Below, one piece after another: positions 12,701 to 26,334 of a stretch of 64,000 bases of DNA; the stretch's first letter is position 1, and every line of letters begins with the position of its first letter. The DNA comes from Apus apus (Eukaryota > Chordata > Aves > Apodiformes > Apodidae). Under the pieces are notes generated by a model that saw only the letters and a program-made list of their open reading frames with translations, was not told the DNA's origin and ran no database searches. Position numbers and translations under genes: made by a program. The DNA lies in assembly GCF_020740795.1 (NCBI RefSeq), contig NC_067295.1, positions 3,658,501 through 3,722,500 of the forward strand, read 5' to 3'.

Positions 12701-15017
12701 TTAAAACACAGTATCTGTGGGCTGTTAGTGGCAGAGCTGCCATTTGGAAGCCAAGAGGCAAGCAGCTCTCCCCAAGGCCTTTTCTGTATTGAAAAGCCCC
12801 AACACCATATCCAGCCTCATACAAACCAACAAAGCCAGTATGCAGCTTAGAAGGGTTTGGGATTTTTTTTTATTCCTTTCTGAGCCCTCCTTAAAGGGCA
12901 GAGGTTAAAAGAAAGCAGATGCTCTCAGATGGTGCCTCTGCTCTGCTAAGAGGCAGTTGCTGTAGGAGGCCTTGCTCTGGCTCCTGGCACGTAAACGAGG
13001 ATGCTACCTCCTATTTGCAAGTGGATGTCAGGCCTAATTAAAAAAACAATCAGAAAGAGCCAGATGATCCCCCCTCAAGAGGAGCATGAGAGGAGTATTG
13101 GTGATGTTATTGAATTAACTCCATCCTGAAGTTTGTGTATGCAATTATCCATGTAAGTAAAAACTGAAAGTGCCTCCTTCTGGCATGTTCTCCCCAAACA
13201 AGGGAAAGGATTGCAGCTATTGGAGTGGCCTGCAAAGACAGGGATGGATCTTTCAGGTAGCTGGAAGCTGTGCCAGTTAGTGTTTTACTGGTAGCTGCTG
13301 CTATATTTAGTTCCTCTTGGCCTCCCAGAGTGAGCACATGGAACCTGTCTAGATATGGAGATAGGCACAACACAACCAGCTCCTGCTTGCCAGCTTCTTG
13401 GTTTTATAGTTGTTGTTTTCAGCCTTGGTCCTTGCCATTCCTGTGTTGGGGGTAGAGGATAGTAGGATGAGGTGATGAGAACAAGAGCCATAGTGTCTTG
13501 CCTGCAGGTGAAACCTGGGGTATTTTTTCAGAAAAAAACTGCTTTCTGGAGGCTTTTCTTTTCCTATGACTTCAGCCTGTTGTGGTGGGTGTTGGGTGTG
13601 CAGAGCAGTAAACAGGCACTTTGCAGGAGTCATTAGGCAACTTCTCCAGTTTTGTACCACAAACAAGCACACAGATACTTTCAGACACAAATTTCCTTTA
13701 CTGTAAGAGGTTCCTGTCTTGAATAATTCTGACCTACCCATGTAATTAAATGGAGCATTTTTATTTTTTTTTCCTCCTGGAACTTAATTCTGGTTGCAGC
13801 TGTTGTGCAAGGTATAGATTTCTAGATTTGTGTCAGAAAACCATGACTTCAGACCACTGGGATTTTTGTGGGTGTGTGAAAGTGATAACAGATTAATGAG
13901 TTTTACTTAGCATCTCCATCTGCCAGACTAAGCTGTATTCTTCATTGCAGACTTCATACAGCTGCTTTGAGCTGATCCTCTAGGAGCAAAGCACCCTTTA
14001 CCTAGGTCATAGCTGACCACTCATCTAAAAAACCAAGCTCTTAAGGTGGCCTTTTGCAAGGCAGTGCCTTATGTATCATGATCCTTGCTTTCCTTTTCCT
14101 GACCCAAGTGCTGTGGTGAACTCCAAACGTGCAAGTGAGGAAAAGCAGTGTTCAGATGGAGAAATGCAGGTCATCCTCTGAGGACCAGGTACAAGCCCTG
14201 GGTACTCACCAAACACATGGATCAGGTTTCTTGTCTGAAATTTGAACTCGCAGGTATTGCTGTGGCACTTGCAAATCTCGTCTCCCTTATGCTCTGCCTC
14301 CATAAGGAGATAAATGATTTTATACTACACATTTTAATTTCCCTCAGCCCTCACATACCAGAGGAAGGTGCCTGGCAGGCAATAGCTCCTGTGACAGGGT
14401 ACGTGCTTTCTCAGATTGCACTTGGCTCAAATCTCTGTCGCTGCAAGGGGCAGCCTTCAAATCCAGCTGTGAGCAGAGCCAGGGTGAGGAATGAGATGAC
14501 CTGATCAGGCAAAAGCTGCTGTGCATTAGCTGTAGCTGTTAGCTTTTCTGTTCCCTCCTGTGAGCTCTGAAAGTTAAATGGGAATGAAGTAGCTGCTGAA
14601 TAAGAGGCATGTTATCCTCCGCCTGCTTCCGTTTATATGTAGCAAGTTGCCATGGCAAAGACACCAATCAATTATTGTTATTTTGAAATCAAGGATTGTT
14701 CTCCAGCTCTTTTTAATAGAAATGGGTGTCTGTTATCTCCTCTGCCCAGAAAGTATCAGCAAAAGCGAGTGTTGATGTTGGTGTTCATGTTGTGTGTGTG
14801 CCTGCACATATACCCTCCCCTGCTGCTCCTCTGTGCCCTTTCTCTCATTTTTTTCATTGCCTGTGAGGCTGGATAAACAGCCTCAACCTTGAGAAGCCTG
14901 AAGGCACCAGGGAATTGGAGGGTGAGGGGGAAAGGCTGGCTTGGCTGATTTGACCATGTAAAACTGGAAGGTATTTACTCATCACATAGAGTGGACTGTT
15001 CTTGTTGTAATGAGTTG

Positions 15018-15048
15018 TGCAACTGCATGGCTGTACCATGCAGTTGCA
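15018..15048. repeat. Perfect 13-bp inverted repeat with 5-nt loop
   Basis: The left arm tgcaactgcatgg (15018-15030) is exactly reverse-complementary to ccatgcagttgca (15036-15048). They are separated by ctgta. Pairing can continue outward only imperfectly. The function is unknown. Confidence 0.9.
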
Positions 15049-18000
15049 GAGGTCCTCTGACTTGTCTCCCACATGGGCTCATTACACCTGCTTCTCAGGA
15101 AGATGCAAAATTCCCATCATTTGTCTGTACGTGTTACTCCAGATTGCTTTCTGCTCAGAGTTCCTTTCTGGTTTCTGCCTGGAGTATCCTGGGCCTTTCT
15201 TGCTGCTTTCTGTGGGCCTGATGACAGATGCTGGCTTTGAAGTTTGGACTGGACAGTTCCACTGTAGCACTTCACATCACCATGGAGAAGTGAAAGCAAG
15301 CAATGCAATTACCAGGAAAGCTGCTGGAGTCCTTGCACTTGCAAGCTGGGGCATGTAGAGATGGAGAGAGATCTTATTTTCTTTATATTATGGCATTAGT
15401 GACACCAAGTGTTTTGTTCTGATGCTTAGTGAAGAATAACAAGAAGCTAGAAGATCCTTAAAGTTTTTAAAGTGTTCCCTGTGGTTTAGAAATCCTGCCT
15501 TACAGGAAGATGTTAAAGCTAAATCTTTAAGTGTTATGAGATCACTTGATGAGTCTGTAAATGTGCACCTTCAGAGATGTATGTAACATCTTAAATGAAA
15601 CAGATAAGACAGTATTAAAAGTCCAAAAGGCAAAGCTCATTGAAAATCTGTGCTTTGAGTCAGCCTGGAGCTTTTGAATCAAGCTGGTATCTTGATTGAG
15701 GAGGAAGGAGGGAGATTTTACACTTAGTTGTAAACAGATTTTTTTATATAGGGAGTAGATGCCTACTTTAATGGTCACTCCATTCTGGGTTGAAGTCTAT
15801 TTCTTTTTAATGTCATTACAATCTGTAGCCCCACCATTTCAAGCTGTGCTTCAGCTAGATTGTCCAGGCTAAGCCAAACTAGGTGTGAACAGACCTGGCT
15901 GGCAGCCAAGTAGCCGAGGAACTGTGAGAAGTGGTAGCCTGGATTCAATAGGTAGTGCTCTCCTGGGGATTGTGTGCTGTGTTAATTAGCACTACCAGGG
16001 GAGAGACAACCTTGGAACTTGTGTGGTTCAAAGGCCACAGTACAAACTCAAAAAAGAAAAAAAACCAAACAACACAACAAACTATAGAGTCATTAGATGA
16101 AATGGCACCAAAGGGGCAGAAAGTCCCTGGCCCGTGTGGAGCAGCGTGCAGGAGGAACGTGCCTGCCCTGTCTGCAAGGTGCTTCCCTTGTGTTCCACCT
16201 GGGAACAGCACAGGTCTAGATGGACACCACACTGAGTCACACTCATTTTGCTGGTGGACAAAACTAGCACTAATCTGGATATTCAGGAATAAGAGATCTG
16301 TATGAAAAGGGCTGGAGAGGTAATCACTGCATCTAGAATGCTGCTTTGGCAGCCTTTGTTTTGGCTCAGAGGTTGTTAAATGGCTGTTGTTCCAGGTTGA
16401 AGGTCATTTCTGTGCATATATACTGAGAGGCTGTGCTGTAAACCAAGCTTCCTTCATTTCTCCTGCCACTGAATGTGGATATGGGCATGTGGGAAGGTCC
16501 TGCTGTGGGTTCTTCTCTGTGTGTTTCTGTTTGTGACTCTCCATTTAGCACTGAATACAGATGTTTATGCATATACTTAGAAAAGGCTGCTCTGGAAATA
16601 AACTCCTCTTTGCAGCACTCCACCTCCTGCTTCATATTTTAAGATTCTCTGTTCTCTCATAGTAATTTTCCAAGTGGATTATTGCAGGCATCCACATCAG
16701 TAAAATACAGTGAGATGTTACTGTCATCTTCTTAGACACTCCAGCACTCCACCCCGCTGCTTATCAACCCACACTCCAGTAATCCTAATAGCTGTGTCAT
16801 AGCAAGATTAACAGAAAATCCAGGGAAATATTTATTGTTCCCTTCAGGACATGTGTTAAACTGAGAATGTGAAGTGGGGCAGATGCTTGGTAAGGAGAGG
16901 TTGGGAACCTTGCTCAGGTGGGCTGAGAAGGGGTTCTGCCTGGCTGGGGAAGCTGCTGCTGCCCTGGGGGAGAGATGTGGGGCAGGTGATGACACTGCAG
17001 TGTTAGGGAATGTGCAGGGGGGGGACACAGGGGCCAGGCAGCCTGGGTGTGTGAGATCCCCTGGGTGGGGATGAGGAGAGGAGCAGCTACAGCTTGAAGA
17101 GGAGGGACAAGGAGCAGTGTCTCAGTTGCCCTTGGAGCCATAGCAGCATCACAGCAACTCGGTAGTGAAAGGAGAAGAAACACAAAGGCAAAGCGGAGGA
17201 GGAGCAGCTTGAGGCTGAAAGAAAGAAGCAGAAGAGCTGTACAGCAAGGTAGCATCTAGAAAATGCCTGGGCAGAGAGTACTGCTTGGGAGGTGATGGTT
17301 TTAATCATGGTTAAGATTGATTCCTTTTTGTCTGTGGGGCTGTGCAGCTTTATGGAGATTGGGGAGTGACACGAGGGAACTAATGAAGTTAAGGCTTCCT
17401 CCCCCAGAGCACAGCTAGTTCCGTGATGGTCGGGTGCCAGACTCCAGTCTAGCTAATGGTGAGGATACTTTCCTAGTTCTAAAACTCTGTGCTCATAAAA
17501 AGGTCTAAAGTAAGATTTTAAAAGCATCCTGTCAGCATTGACCAGAACCATGCACTCAGCAGCTGCTGTGGAGGAAAACCTCAGGCAGACACCAATCTCC
17601 AAAGGCAAGAACTGGAAAAAGAGACTCTTTCTAGCTCTAAACTCTAGGAGATATTTGTAATATTACTAGCATGCTATAGGCAAAGAATGCTTTGTGCCTG
17701 GCACGGCTGTGGTAATAATTAATGCTTATAAATATTACCCTTCTTTCCGAGAGAGAGGAAAAAAACAAGATTCCTTGTAGTTTATGTGGTTTTGGGGCGT
17801 TTTATTCTGAATCCGCTGCAGAGCTGTGACACCAGAGGGAGCAAGTGAGCCTGAAATAGTTGCTTTCAACAAAAAACATCAGCAAATAATCACAGCCTTT
17901 GCAAGAGGTAAATTAAAACCATCTCCAGCCTGGGAAACATGCACAGCTCAGCATCTTTCCTCCTTAAGTATTTCCCTGCTGTTTAATCTTTGTAACCCCT

Positions 18001-19594
18001 TCAGAGCCCAGCAGCCATGCCCTTCCCTGCTAGCAGTGAGCCACCTCCTTCTTGTTGCTCTCTCAGACCTCACTGGCCTGGAGAAGCCAAGAAAGGGTTG
18101 GTTTGAAACCAGTCTGGCCTTCCTTCGTGGCACTGGGCAGCCTGACATCCCTCTGAAGTGGCTGTTAGGACTGGAGCAGCAGATTTAGTGATTTCCTTAG
18201 CACCTCTCAGGAGTTTCTATTGCTAATGCACCATTTTAGCTTCAGGGGAGGTTGGTCTCCCTGTCTTCTGTCACATCCTTCAGACATGGGGGCTGTCCAG
18301 TCTTTGCACACTCATCAGGAGCAGGCAAGTAGCTGGAAGTGTGAGTTTTTTAACGTTTGTGTTATCAAAGCCCAATCCCAGCCAGATGATGTTCTTTCTC
18401 ACCCTTCCTCAGCAGCATTGCAGCCTTGTCTGCACAGAGACGCTGTGAGGCAAAGGTGGGATTTTGCTCAGAGGAAGCTGAGCACAAGCTGCCATAAGAG
18501 GGCTCCAGAGCCCTGTTCTTGAGTACACTCCTTTGTGGAGCAGTCTTCCCCTTTTTCTTTACCAGGATGTTCGTGCTGCCTTAGCAAAACCCTCTTACAC
18601 CTGCTCTGAATATGTATTTTTTTTCCTAGTCTTGCCCAGCTGGTTGATGATCAGGCTGGTATGAACCTCATCTCTTCAGTTTTACCAATACACTCGTACA
18701 TGCTACAAAAATGCCTCGTGCTGACAAACCTTATTCCTTTGAATAGAGAAATTTGACTTAATAAGACTCCTTCCCTTCTCCTCTTGCAACTCTACCCCAT
18801 AGCAGGGGCTGTGTCAGTACAGCTGCAGGGAGAGGAGGCCTGAGACCACTTGAGAGAGGCACCTTTCATCTGTATGCAGTGAGCTCTGTGTGCCCATCTG
18901 GTAACAAACACAATGAGCCTTGGGGATGGAGCTTGGGGCAGGGGAGGGAGTTGTGTTGCCATGACAATGCAAATTGTAATGGATGACTCTTCAGATAAAA
19001 GCATCACATTTTTCCAAGGAGGGGAAAAAAAAAAAAAGAGTGGTGTAAAATAATAGCAGTTGAAATAGGGTGTGAAGTTGAGCTTCAAGTAGATGTGGCT
19101 TGTTAAGAAAACGTGGGGCTGTAGGTGCTGATTCTGGAAATGTTCTTCCCCTTGGGGTGTTGAGGGAGATCATGCAGGAGCCAAGCATCCTATGAGTAAA
19201 TGTCCAGCAAGTTTTTCCTACATATCTGGATGTGCAGTAATGAGTTCCAGTAATAGCTGAGTGCTGACTCTCACCATGGGAGATGCTGGAGAAGGACCAT
19301 GGGCTCCATCGTGCTACCAGGGCTGCTGTCTGGGGCCATCAGGCACACTGCAGATGGCCAACTAGTTATATTCCTGTTGTGCCTAGAGCAGAATCCTCTG
19401 GTACCGCTGTCTGGGGGAAAGGAAATGTCCCCTGGAAGCCAGAAGGTTGTATTTAGAGGAAAGGTAGTGAAGCGTGACAGACCTAGTCCTGCTTTTTAGG
19501 GGCTTTTTAGGAATCTCCTTGTTGATCCTGCTTAGGTGGAACATTTCTAATCATGTTGTGGATCTGAGTTAAAGCCTGGCTTTGTTTTCAGATT

Positions 19595-19916
19595 TGAATC
19601 ATAGAATGGTTCAGGTTGGAAGAGACCTTAGAGATCATCTAGTTCCAACCCCCCTGCATGAGCAGGGACACCTCCCACCAGCCCAGGTTGCTCCAAGCCC
19701 CATCCATCCTGCCCTTCAACACTGCCAGGGATGGGGCAGCCACAGCTTCCCTGGTCTACCTGTTCCAGTGTCTCACCACCCTCACACTAAAGAATTTCTT
19801 CCTAATGTCTAACCTAAATCTCCCCTCTTCCAGTTTTAATCCATTATCCCTTGTCTTCTCACTACAAGCCCTTGTAAAAAGTCCCTCCCCAGCTTTGGAC
19901 AGTGTAAGATCTGTTT
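19595..19916 (-). mobile_element. CR1 LINE fragment, 5'-truncated
   Basis: On the + strand the sequence begins aatcatagaatggttcaggt, the reverse complement of the CR1 3' end. It continues through the familiar CR1 blocks (gagcagggacacctcccacc, cactgccagggatggggc, aatttcttcctaatgtctaa, cccttgtaaaaagtccctcc). About 320 bp survive. It is 5'-truncated, as most avian CR1 copies are, and cannot move. Confidence 0.95.
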
Positions 19917-22900
19917 CTGTTTCATCTGGCACCTAGCTGTAACCTTGTCCCTTTTTAGCATAGACTCTAAAGATCACAGTAAAACAGGATTTTTTTTTTA
20001 AAACTGTCATTCTCCCCAGACTGTTCACAAGGAGAAACTAAACTTATCCAGTTGCCTGTAATTCAATATGTGTGATGATTGCACTGGTGTCACAGCCTGT
20101 TGGGTCTTGTTAAGCACAAATAGAAATTCCCAGGAAGGATGGGATAATTAGAAGCAATCCAGTGATTCTTGTGACTGTACAAAAATAACAGAGCTTTTTA
20201 AGGATGAGTTATTTTTAGCAGCCACATGTCAAAAAATGTTGTGAGGTTTTGCATCTGAAAACGATAAAATGAGGTATTGTACCTGGGCTTTTTTTTCTTC
20301 TTTTTTTTTGTGTTGTTTTTTTCTTCTCTAAGTGTGGTGAGGATCTTGCTTCATAAAACAAATTGGCTTTGGAAGTTGTTGAAGTAGCTTACACAGCCCG
20401 CTGGGTTGCTTACCAGGGGCATCAACATCAGGTTCAGCAGTGGGACCCGCAGTGGGCCAAGCACTTAGTGGGGAGTGAAGATCTGATTTAAGAGGAGTGC
20501 ATTTCAGACAATACACCCAAAGAAACCTTGCAGCCTGAAGCTGTCTGATGTCTATCTGATCTGTGTTTAATTTTGGTGTTTCACTGTGTCTCGGGGACAG
20601 TCACGTTCTGTTTGCCTATCCTGTCCTGAGACTCTCCTGTAAGACAGGGTGTTTTTCAGGCTTGTTCTGTAAGGCTGCTTTTCCAAGGGAGGGGTTCCAG
20701 ATTGGCAGCCAAAACCAAAAATGGAAGTTTTCTGTTCTGGTGTATCCTCTTTTCACTCCTGGAAAGTCAAGTAGTAGTGTTTATATTTTTAAAAATGGTG
20801 GAGAGGGTTGAGGGTCTTGGTAGCTGCTCACTAGGGCTGCCAAGCAGCATCCAACCCACCACACCAAACCAGTTCACAACAGTACTCTGCTGTAGTGTGT
20901 CTGTTACCAAAGGTTAAGCTTTTGCACCTGAGCAAGGCCACATGAAATTCCAGATAAACTCTGGAAGTGACCTTGGGTGATTTGCTGGTGGGACTTTGGA
21001 TGGAGAGCAATTGGAGATATTTGGGAGATGCCCAGAGTGAAGCAGCTTGTCCTAAGGTCTGGTATGGGACAGAGCAATGTTTCCTTTGGCAGAAAGGGGA
21101 AGGACACAAATCCTTTAGTGTTGTCTGGCTCCCTTCTTGCTGGAAGTCTTCTGGTTTGAGGGGCTGGTGCTGGGGAGAGGGGAACCACCAGTCATGCTTG
21201 TGGGAACCACAGTAGTGAAGAAACTTGGAGACATTGCGAGTACAAAGCAGTGATTCTCTGACTTTCTCTGAAATGCCTTTTTAACATGAAGTTCTGATTA
21301 TGTAGTTTCCTCAGTATTAGCAACCCCTCCCCCCAAAAAAAATCTCCAGTAGATGATGCCTTGGAATCTTAACGTGCCTGATGAACCTTATGCTTTTTGC
21401 CCCAAATGCCACTGTGAAGACATCATCTCCCTTAATAAGACTTGACTAAATGAAACTCAGGTTCATTTTTACTTCTGGAGTCATAATCAGTTTTGTGGTT
21501 TCCACCCAATACTGCTGCATTGTTTTATGTCATTTTGAAAGTGAAACTAGGGCCAAACAACAAATGAAATTGTCCTGTCAGCTTTTGCTGTTGATGCATC
21601 TGAAATGCAAGGTGGACAGTGCTGCTGGCAACCAGCCAGAGAATTTAAGGGCAGGGTCATCTTGTTTAAGTGGGTGTCAGTATGGCTGTGTTTAATGGCA
21701 TAAAGTTAAGACAATACTTTAAAAAAAGCATAAAAGCAAAGTTACTGTTCCTAAAAAAAATTGCTTCTAACTGCTCTTATTTCTGGACTGAAGGTGTCTG
21801 CATTTAAGCTCAGGAGTTTGGAATAGTATTTGATGGAAGAAGCGTAGGGGTTTGCTAAGCAAACATAAATATGCCATAGCTAAAAGGGCAAATGCCTTCC
21901 TGTTTTAAATGAAATTCTCAGCTGGTTAAACATTGTTTTCTAGCAGAAGCACAACTTGGTTGCATGGAAAGGAGTATATTGTGTCACCCAGTAAAATGTG
22001 GCATCCCACATAGGAAGTGTCCTCGCAGAGGGGACCATGCACAGGAGCCCAGGACAGGAGCTCCCTGACTCTGCCTATTTGCTGCTGTCTCTTTTTTTTT
22101 GTTTCCCCTCTCCTTTTGTTTTCCTTGGAAACTAGACATTTGTGCTCCTCCACAGTCTGGTGTTGGTGCCCATCTACATCCCTAACAAAAGTGGGAGTAA
22201 ATCCCTTTAATCCTCATGGAATGGGGGGGAAGGACAGTGGTGGCCTCTGGTGTTTCCGGAGTTTTAAGGAAGTCACTGAAGTTCCTCCTCGGTGACTCTC
22301 CTCAGCAGAAATGTGACAGATAGGTCTTTTCCTTTTATGGCCAGTAATGCTGGTTTCCCTTTACAATAAAATCCTAGGTCAGAAGGGGAAGGGAGAAGTC
22401 AGGCAGGGGGAAGGGGCTGGTCTTCCCAGCTCCGAATGGGTGGTGGGGATGTGATTTGCGACATAGTAAATTCTAGGCTAAAATAAACCAAGTTACAACA
22501 TCTGCCCAGAGGTGCTCATTTTGTTTGCTTGAGAGGAGTCTTAGGTTTCTAGTCATGTTGCTTAAGACAGGAATTGGGGCTTGTGACTCGGTTTCATGGG
22601 AAGAAGTTGATCTGGTCCAAACCCAGGATGGTTTTCAGATAGTCTGATTGAGTATAGATAACTCTGATTGAATCTGGGTAAGCATAGGAAGACAATACTC
22701 ACTTCTTCTTGACAATCACCTTCAATCTTTAAGGATTAGCAAAATATCATGGCCTCCTAAGGATATTTCAGAATATTTTTCTTCCTTGACTCTAGAGAGC
22801 CATTTTCCACAGCAGTTCATGTGGTCTTTGTGCCTGACACTTGGCACTGACTTCACTCATTAGCTGAGAACAGGTAATGTCCCTCTGGGTGGTAATTGCT

Positions 22901-23197
22901 GATGGTGTTGGTAAGCCAAAAGCCAGCTTTGTCAGCCAATAATGTCTTTTACAAATCATCAGTGGCTGCAAATGGTTCAATGAATTTGAACCTTAAAAGT
23001 CTTTTTCTAATAAAGTGAATCTCATGCTTCTTCCTACAAAGTGCTTCATATCCTGTTGCATGATGTTCATGCAAAGAGATTGTTTGGCATTCGGTTAAAC
23101 TTCATTTTCAAGTGGCACAGCTTATGTTTCTTCCCTGCAAAACCTGCTGGCTGCCAGTTCAGTTTCAGTTCTTATTCAGCACTTCAGCTCTGAAATT

Positions 23198-23210
23198 GGG
23201 GGGGGGGGGC
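23198..23210. repeat. G run
   Basis: A run of about 12 guanines lies in an otherwise AT-rich intron, next to gcagaaatagtaac. It is a simple repeat. Confidence 0.75.
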
Positions 23211-24287
23211 AGAAATAGTAACTGATTTGGAGAATGTTGTGATGTTCCAGGAATTGTCCAGTGACCCTCCTTGGCTTCCAGTAGCTGCTGACCTAAACAA
23301 AAAGGTTCATTTTTGGGCTTCCCCTCTCTTTCCTCTGACAGGCAACTGAAAAAATCATTCTTACCCTGGCCCAACTGGTTGTTATTTCCCTACTTGCATG
23401 TTTGAACAAACGAGTCAGACATTTGAAGTGAGAGTGGTGGACATGGGCTCACAAAACCATCTCAGGGCATTATGGACCTCGTGTTTAATTCCAGCTGCTT
23501 CTCATTAGATCACCACTTCCAGCTGCTGGTGTACACTGGGGGCCTGTCTTTCAGACAAGAGTGTTTTGAAGATCTCCATTCTTTGGTGGTTGACTGCAGG
23601 AAGGACAGTGGGATTTGCTGACATGGAAAGACTTCCCCAGGGTTATTAAGTGGTCGGTAGAAGCTAGATGCTTCCCCCATTTTGGAGAAGCACTTTGGAA
23701 ATTGTTTTCAGTAGCATCTGTTCAGCTCTGGGTTTTTTGTGATCACACTTTTCCCCCCCTCCCCCTTTCCTCTCCTTGTCTTTACAGTAGAGGACCTGGA
23801 AAAATGAGAACAGGATCTGTAAGCAGCTCTGAGGCTGGGGAAATAGCTGAAACCAGCCCTGTTTCTAAATACTTTACTTGTGCTGCCAAAATTGTTGATT
23901 TAATCTTTCTGTATCCCACACTCTGCATTTTTGTCTGTTGTTTGTGCCCCTCTGAGGGTATCATACTCAATCCTTGCAGAGGAACTGCTTGTACAGCATA
24001 ACTTAATAATCTATGCTTTTGGTAACGTAACCCCCAAAGCACCTGTCCTGATCCTTACCTACCTTCAATCACACCAAACTACTCCCTGCTTGGAGTTCTT
24101 TTTCAGTTTTTCTTACTGTATGGGTTGTAGAAGGAGGGTGATGGTCTGCATGCAGTAAAGGTGACCAGTGGACCCCCATCTTGCAACAGGAGCAGCATTC
24201 TTCAGGGGCCCAGGTTGGTAGGATGGCTTTCCTTCTGAACCAGCCAGGATTCTCCCTTCAAAATTGAACTGAGGTCAGTGGTACAAC

Positions 24288-24545
24288 ACAGAATCATAGA
24301 ATGGCTTTGTTTGGAAGGAACCTTAGAGATCCTTGAGTTCCAACCTTCCTGCATGGGCAGGGACACCTCCCAGTACACCAGGCTGCTCCAAGCCCCATCC
24401 AACCTGGTCTTGAACACTTCCAGGGATGGGGCTTCCACAGCTTCCCTGGACAACCTGCTCCAGTGTCTCACCACCCTCACACTAAATAATTTCTTCCTAA
24501 TGTCTAACCTAAATCTCCCTTCTTCCAGTTGTAATTTCTTCCCCC
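24288..24545 (-). mobile_element. CR1 LINE fragment, 5'-truncated
   Basis: This copy has the same orientation and region as the one at 19595. On the + strand it starts agaatcatagaatggctttg and carries the gggcagggacacctcccagt, caacctggtcttgaacactt and cagtgtctcaccaccctcac blocks. Read on the minus strand, an open frame gives the residual CR1 peptide with VRVVRHWSRL and APSLEVFKTRLDGA. It is about 260 bp long, truncated and inactive. Confidence 0.95.
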
Positions 24546-26304
24546 TTGATGAAATATTCCAGTTTGTTTTGCTGTTGCGGTTGGGTCGTGGCAGGAATGA
24601 CAACTGGGTCTCAGACACATCCCTGGAGATGAGGGGACTTGAGCTTTTGTATTTTGGGGCTTTTACATAAAACAGGCTTTGCAACATCCCTGGTTTGTGG
24701 AAAAGTCATGCCATGCAAATAGTTGAACAGTGCTCTTAATTAAACTTGCTGGGTGCTCTGCTGAAGCAGGGGGAAGAGGGGAACCAGTCCTTCTGAGGAG
24801 TGTGTGTGAGTGTAACAGGAGGGGAAGTGTTTGCCTTGGGATTTCACAACACCCGGGGTTGCAGTGACTTCTTCCTGTCTCACTTGTGATGGGCCCTCAT
24901 CTGTGCGGCGCTGGCTCCTCACGCATGTTTCAGGGTTCAAGGTGTTGGTTTTGGTCTCGTTTTCCCTACTTCTTGCCTGGTCTCACATGATTGTGCAGAA
25001 GTGAGTCTGTCTTCCTGGATTACCAGCTTTCCTCTCCAGGTGGAGAGGCTCTCCTTGGAATTGCTAATTCAGTTTAGCTTCGATGTCTGCAGATCCAAGA
25101 TGGTCCTCCTCCTATTTCAGTGTGTTTCCAAGCCCCACATTTTTCTGTGTCTACTTAAAAAAAATGTTAATTGCAAGGGACTATGTGACTTAAATGAAAA
25201 TTAAATTACAGATTAAACAGCTCATCTAATTAGAAGACAAATGTGCCCTGAGTTACCCTTGTTTGTCAGGTTACTGCAGCACTGCTGTTACTAAGTTGCC
25301 CATCCTCCCTCAGGAGTTAAGGCAGCTGATCAGCTTTGGTCAAGATTAGACTGGTCTGGGGATAAGCAGGGACTTGGAGCAATGGCCTTGGATTGCAGTA
25401 TCCCCTCTGCCATGCTGCTTGCCAGGGTGGTGGGATTGCAGGGAATGCACTGGGCATTCCTGTTATTCCAAAACCTCAAGGCTGAGATGGTCCTGCCTGC
25501 AAAATATCCCTATTCCTTCACGTGGTGCTGGTGCACAGGGATGTGACCTGGCCAGGGCTGAAGCTGGTGTTTTCCCTCATTGCACGGTGTGCTGTGGCTA
25601 GGAGACACTTTGGATTGCTGCAGCCTCTGCCCAGTGGCTTTGGACATCACTTTTCTCTCTGCGTCTCCTTCCCAGTGTCCTCCCTCCCTGCAGCCCTGAG
25701 CAGACACATGGCATCTGTTGAAGCCGTGGGGCCAAGCAGCCTTAGCAGGGCTTGAGAAACCACCCCCAAGTTGCAGTTTTGCTTCTTTGCCACCTCCACA
25801 CCAAACAGAAACCCAGGCCCAACTGGTGTTAGGCTGGGCCTGTGGGTGCTTTAGGTACAGGAGAGAATGGAAAGATCATCTGCGGGCTCTGAAAGAGGAA
25901 TTGGTGAGTCGCTGGTGCATCTATTTCCCTGATCAGTTTTCAGTACTTTGCTTTACTTAGGTGCATGTTCATTTGCTTGATACCTTTTTTTGTTATTATC
26001 ATAATATTTATGTATTTATTTTGAAAAGGCATCTCAGTAGCTTTTGTGGTGTGGGAGGAAATGCAGTGCATGTCTGCACTGGAGCTTCAGGTGTCATCTC
26101 CTCCACCTCCAAACCATCTCGGTGGTTTCAGCTTTTCAAAGTGTGGCCTGGCCAGGCTGTCTCAGCTTGCTGCTGGTACAGGCTTTGGTTCCACCACGAG
26201 CTTCTTTTAGCCTAGCAAATGAGCTGCAGATGACTCACTGTCACGTTGGGGAGTTTGGAAGATGGAGGTTAGCAGTTCAGAGGGCCGTTTTCAGTGTATC
26301 TGCC

Positions 26305-26334
26305 ATAAATACTGTAGCTATAAATACTGTAGCT
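26305..26334. repeat. 15-bp tandem duplication
   Basis: The unit ataaatactgtagct occurs twice with no gap and no mismatch (26305-26319 and 26320-26334). Confidence 0.9.

Noticed and set aside
24202..24687. 161-codon minus-strand frame that looks protein-like
   Set aside because: The recognisable part is the residual CR1 reverse-transcriptase C-terminus. The flanks are unrelated intron, so it is a dead LINE fragment.
25861..25903. Possible 43-nt exon between ggtacag and gtgagt (ERMERSSAG or REWKDHLRAL depending on frame)
   Set aside because: The pyrimidine tract is poor, the length would break the frame into the phase-0 exon at 34109, and the peptide does not resemble RNF216.
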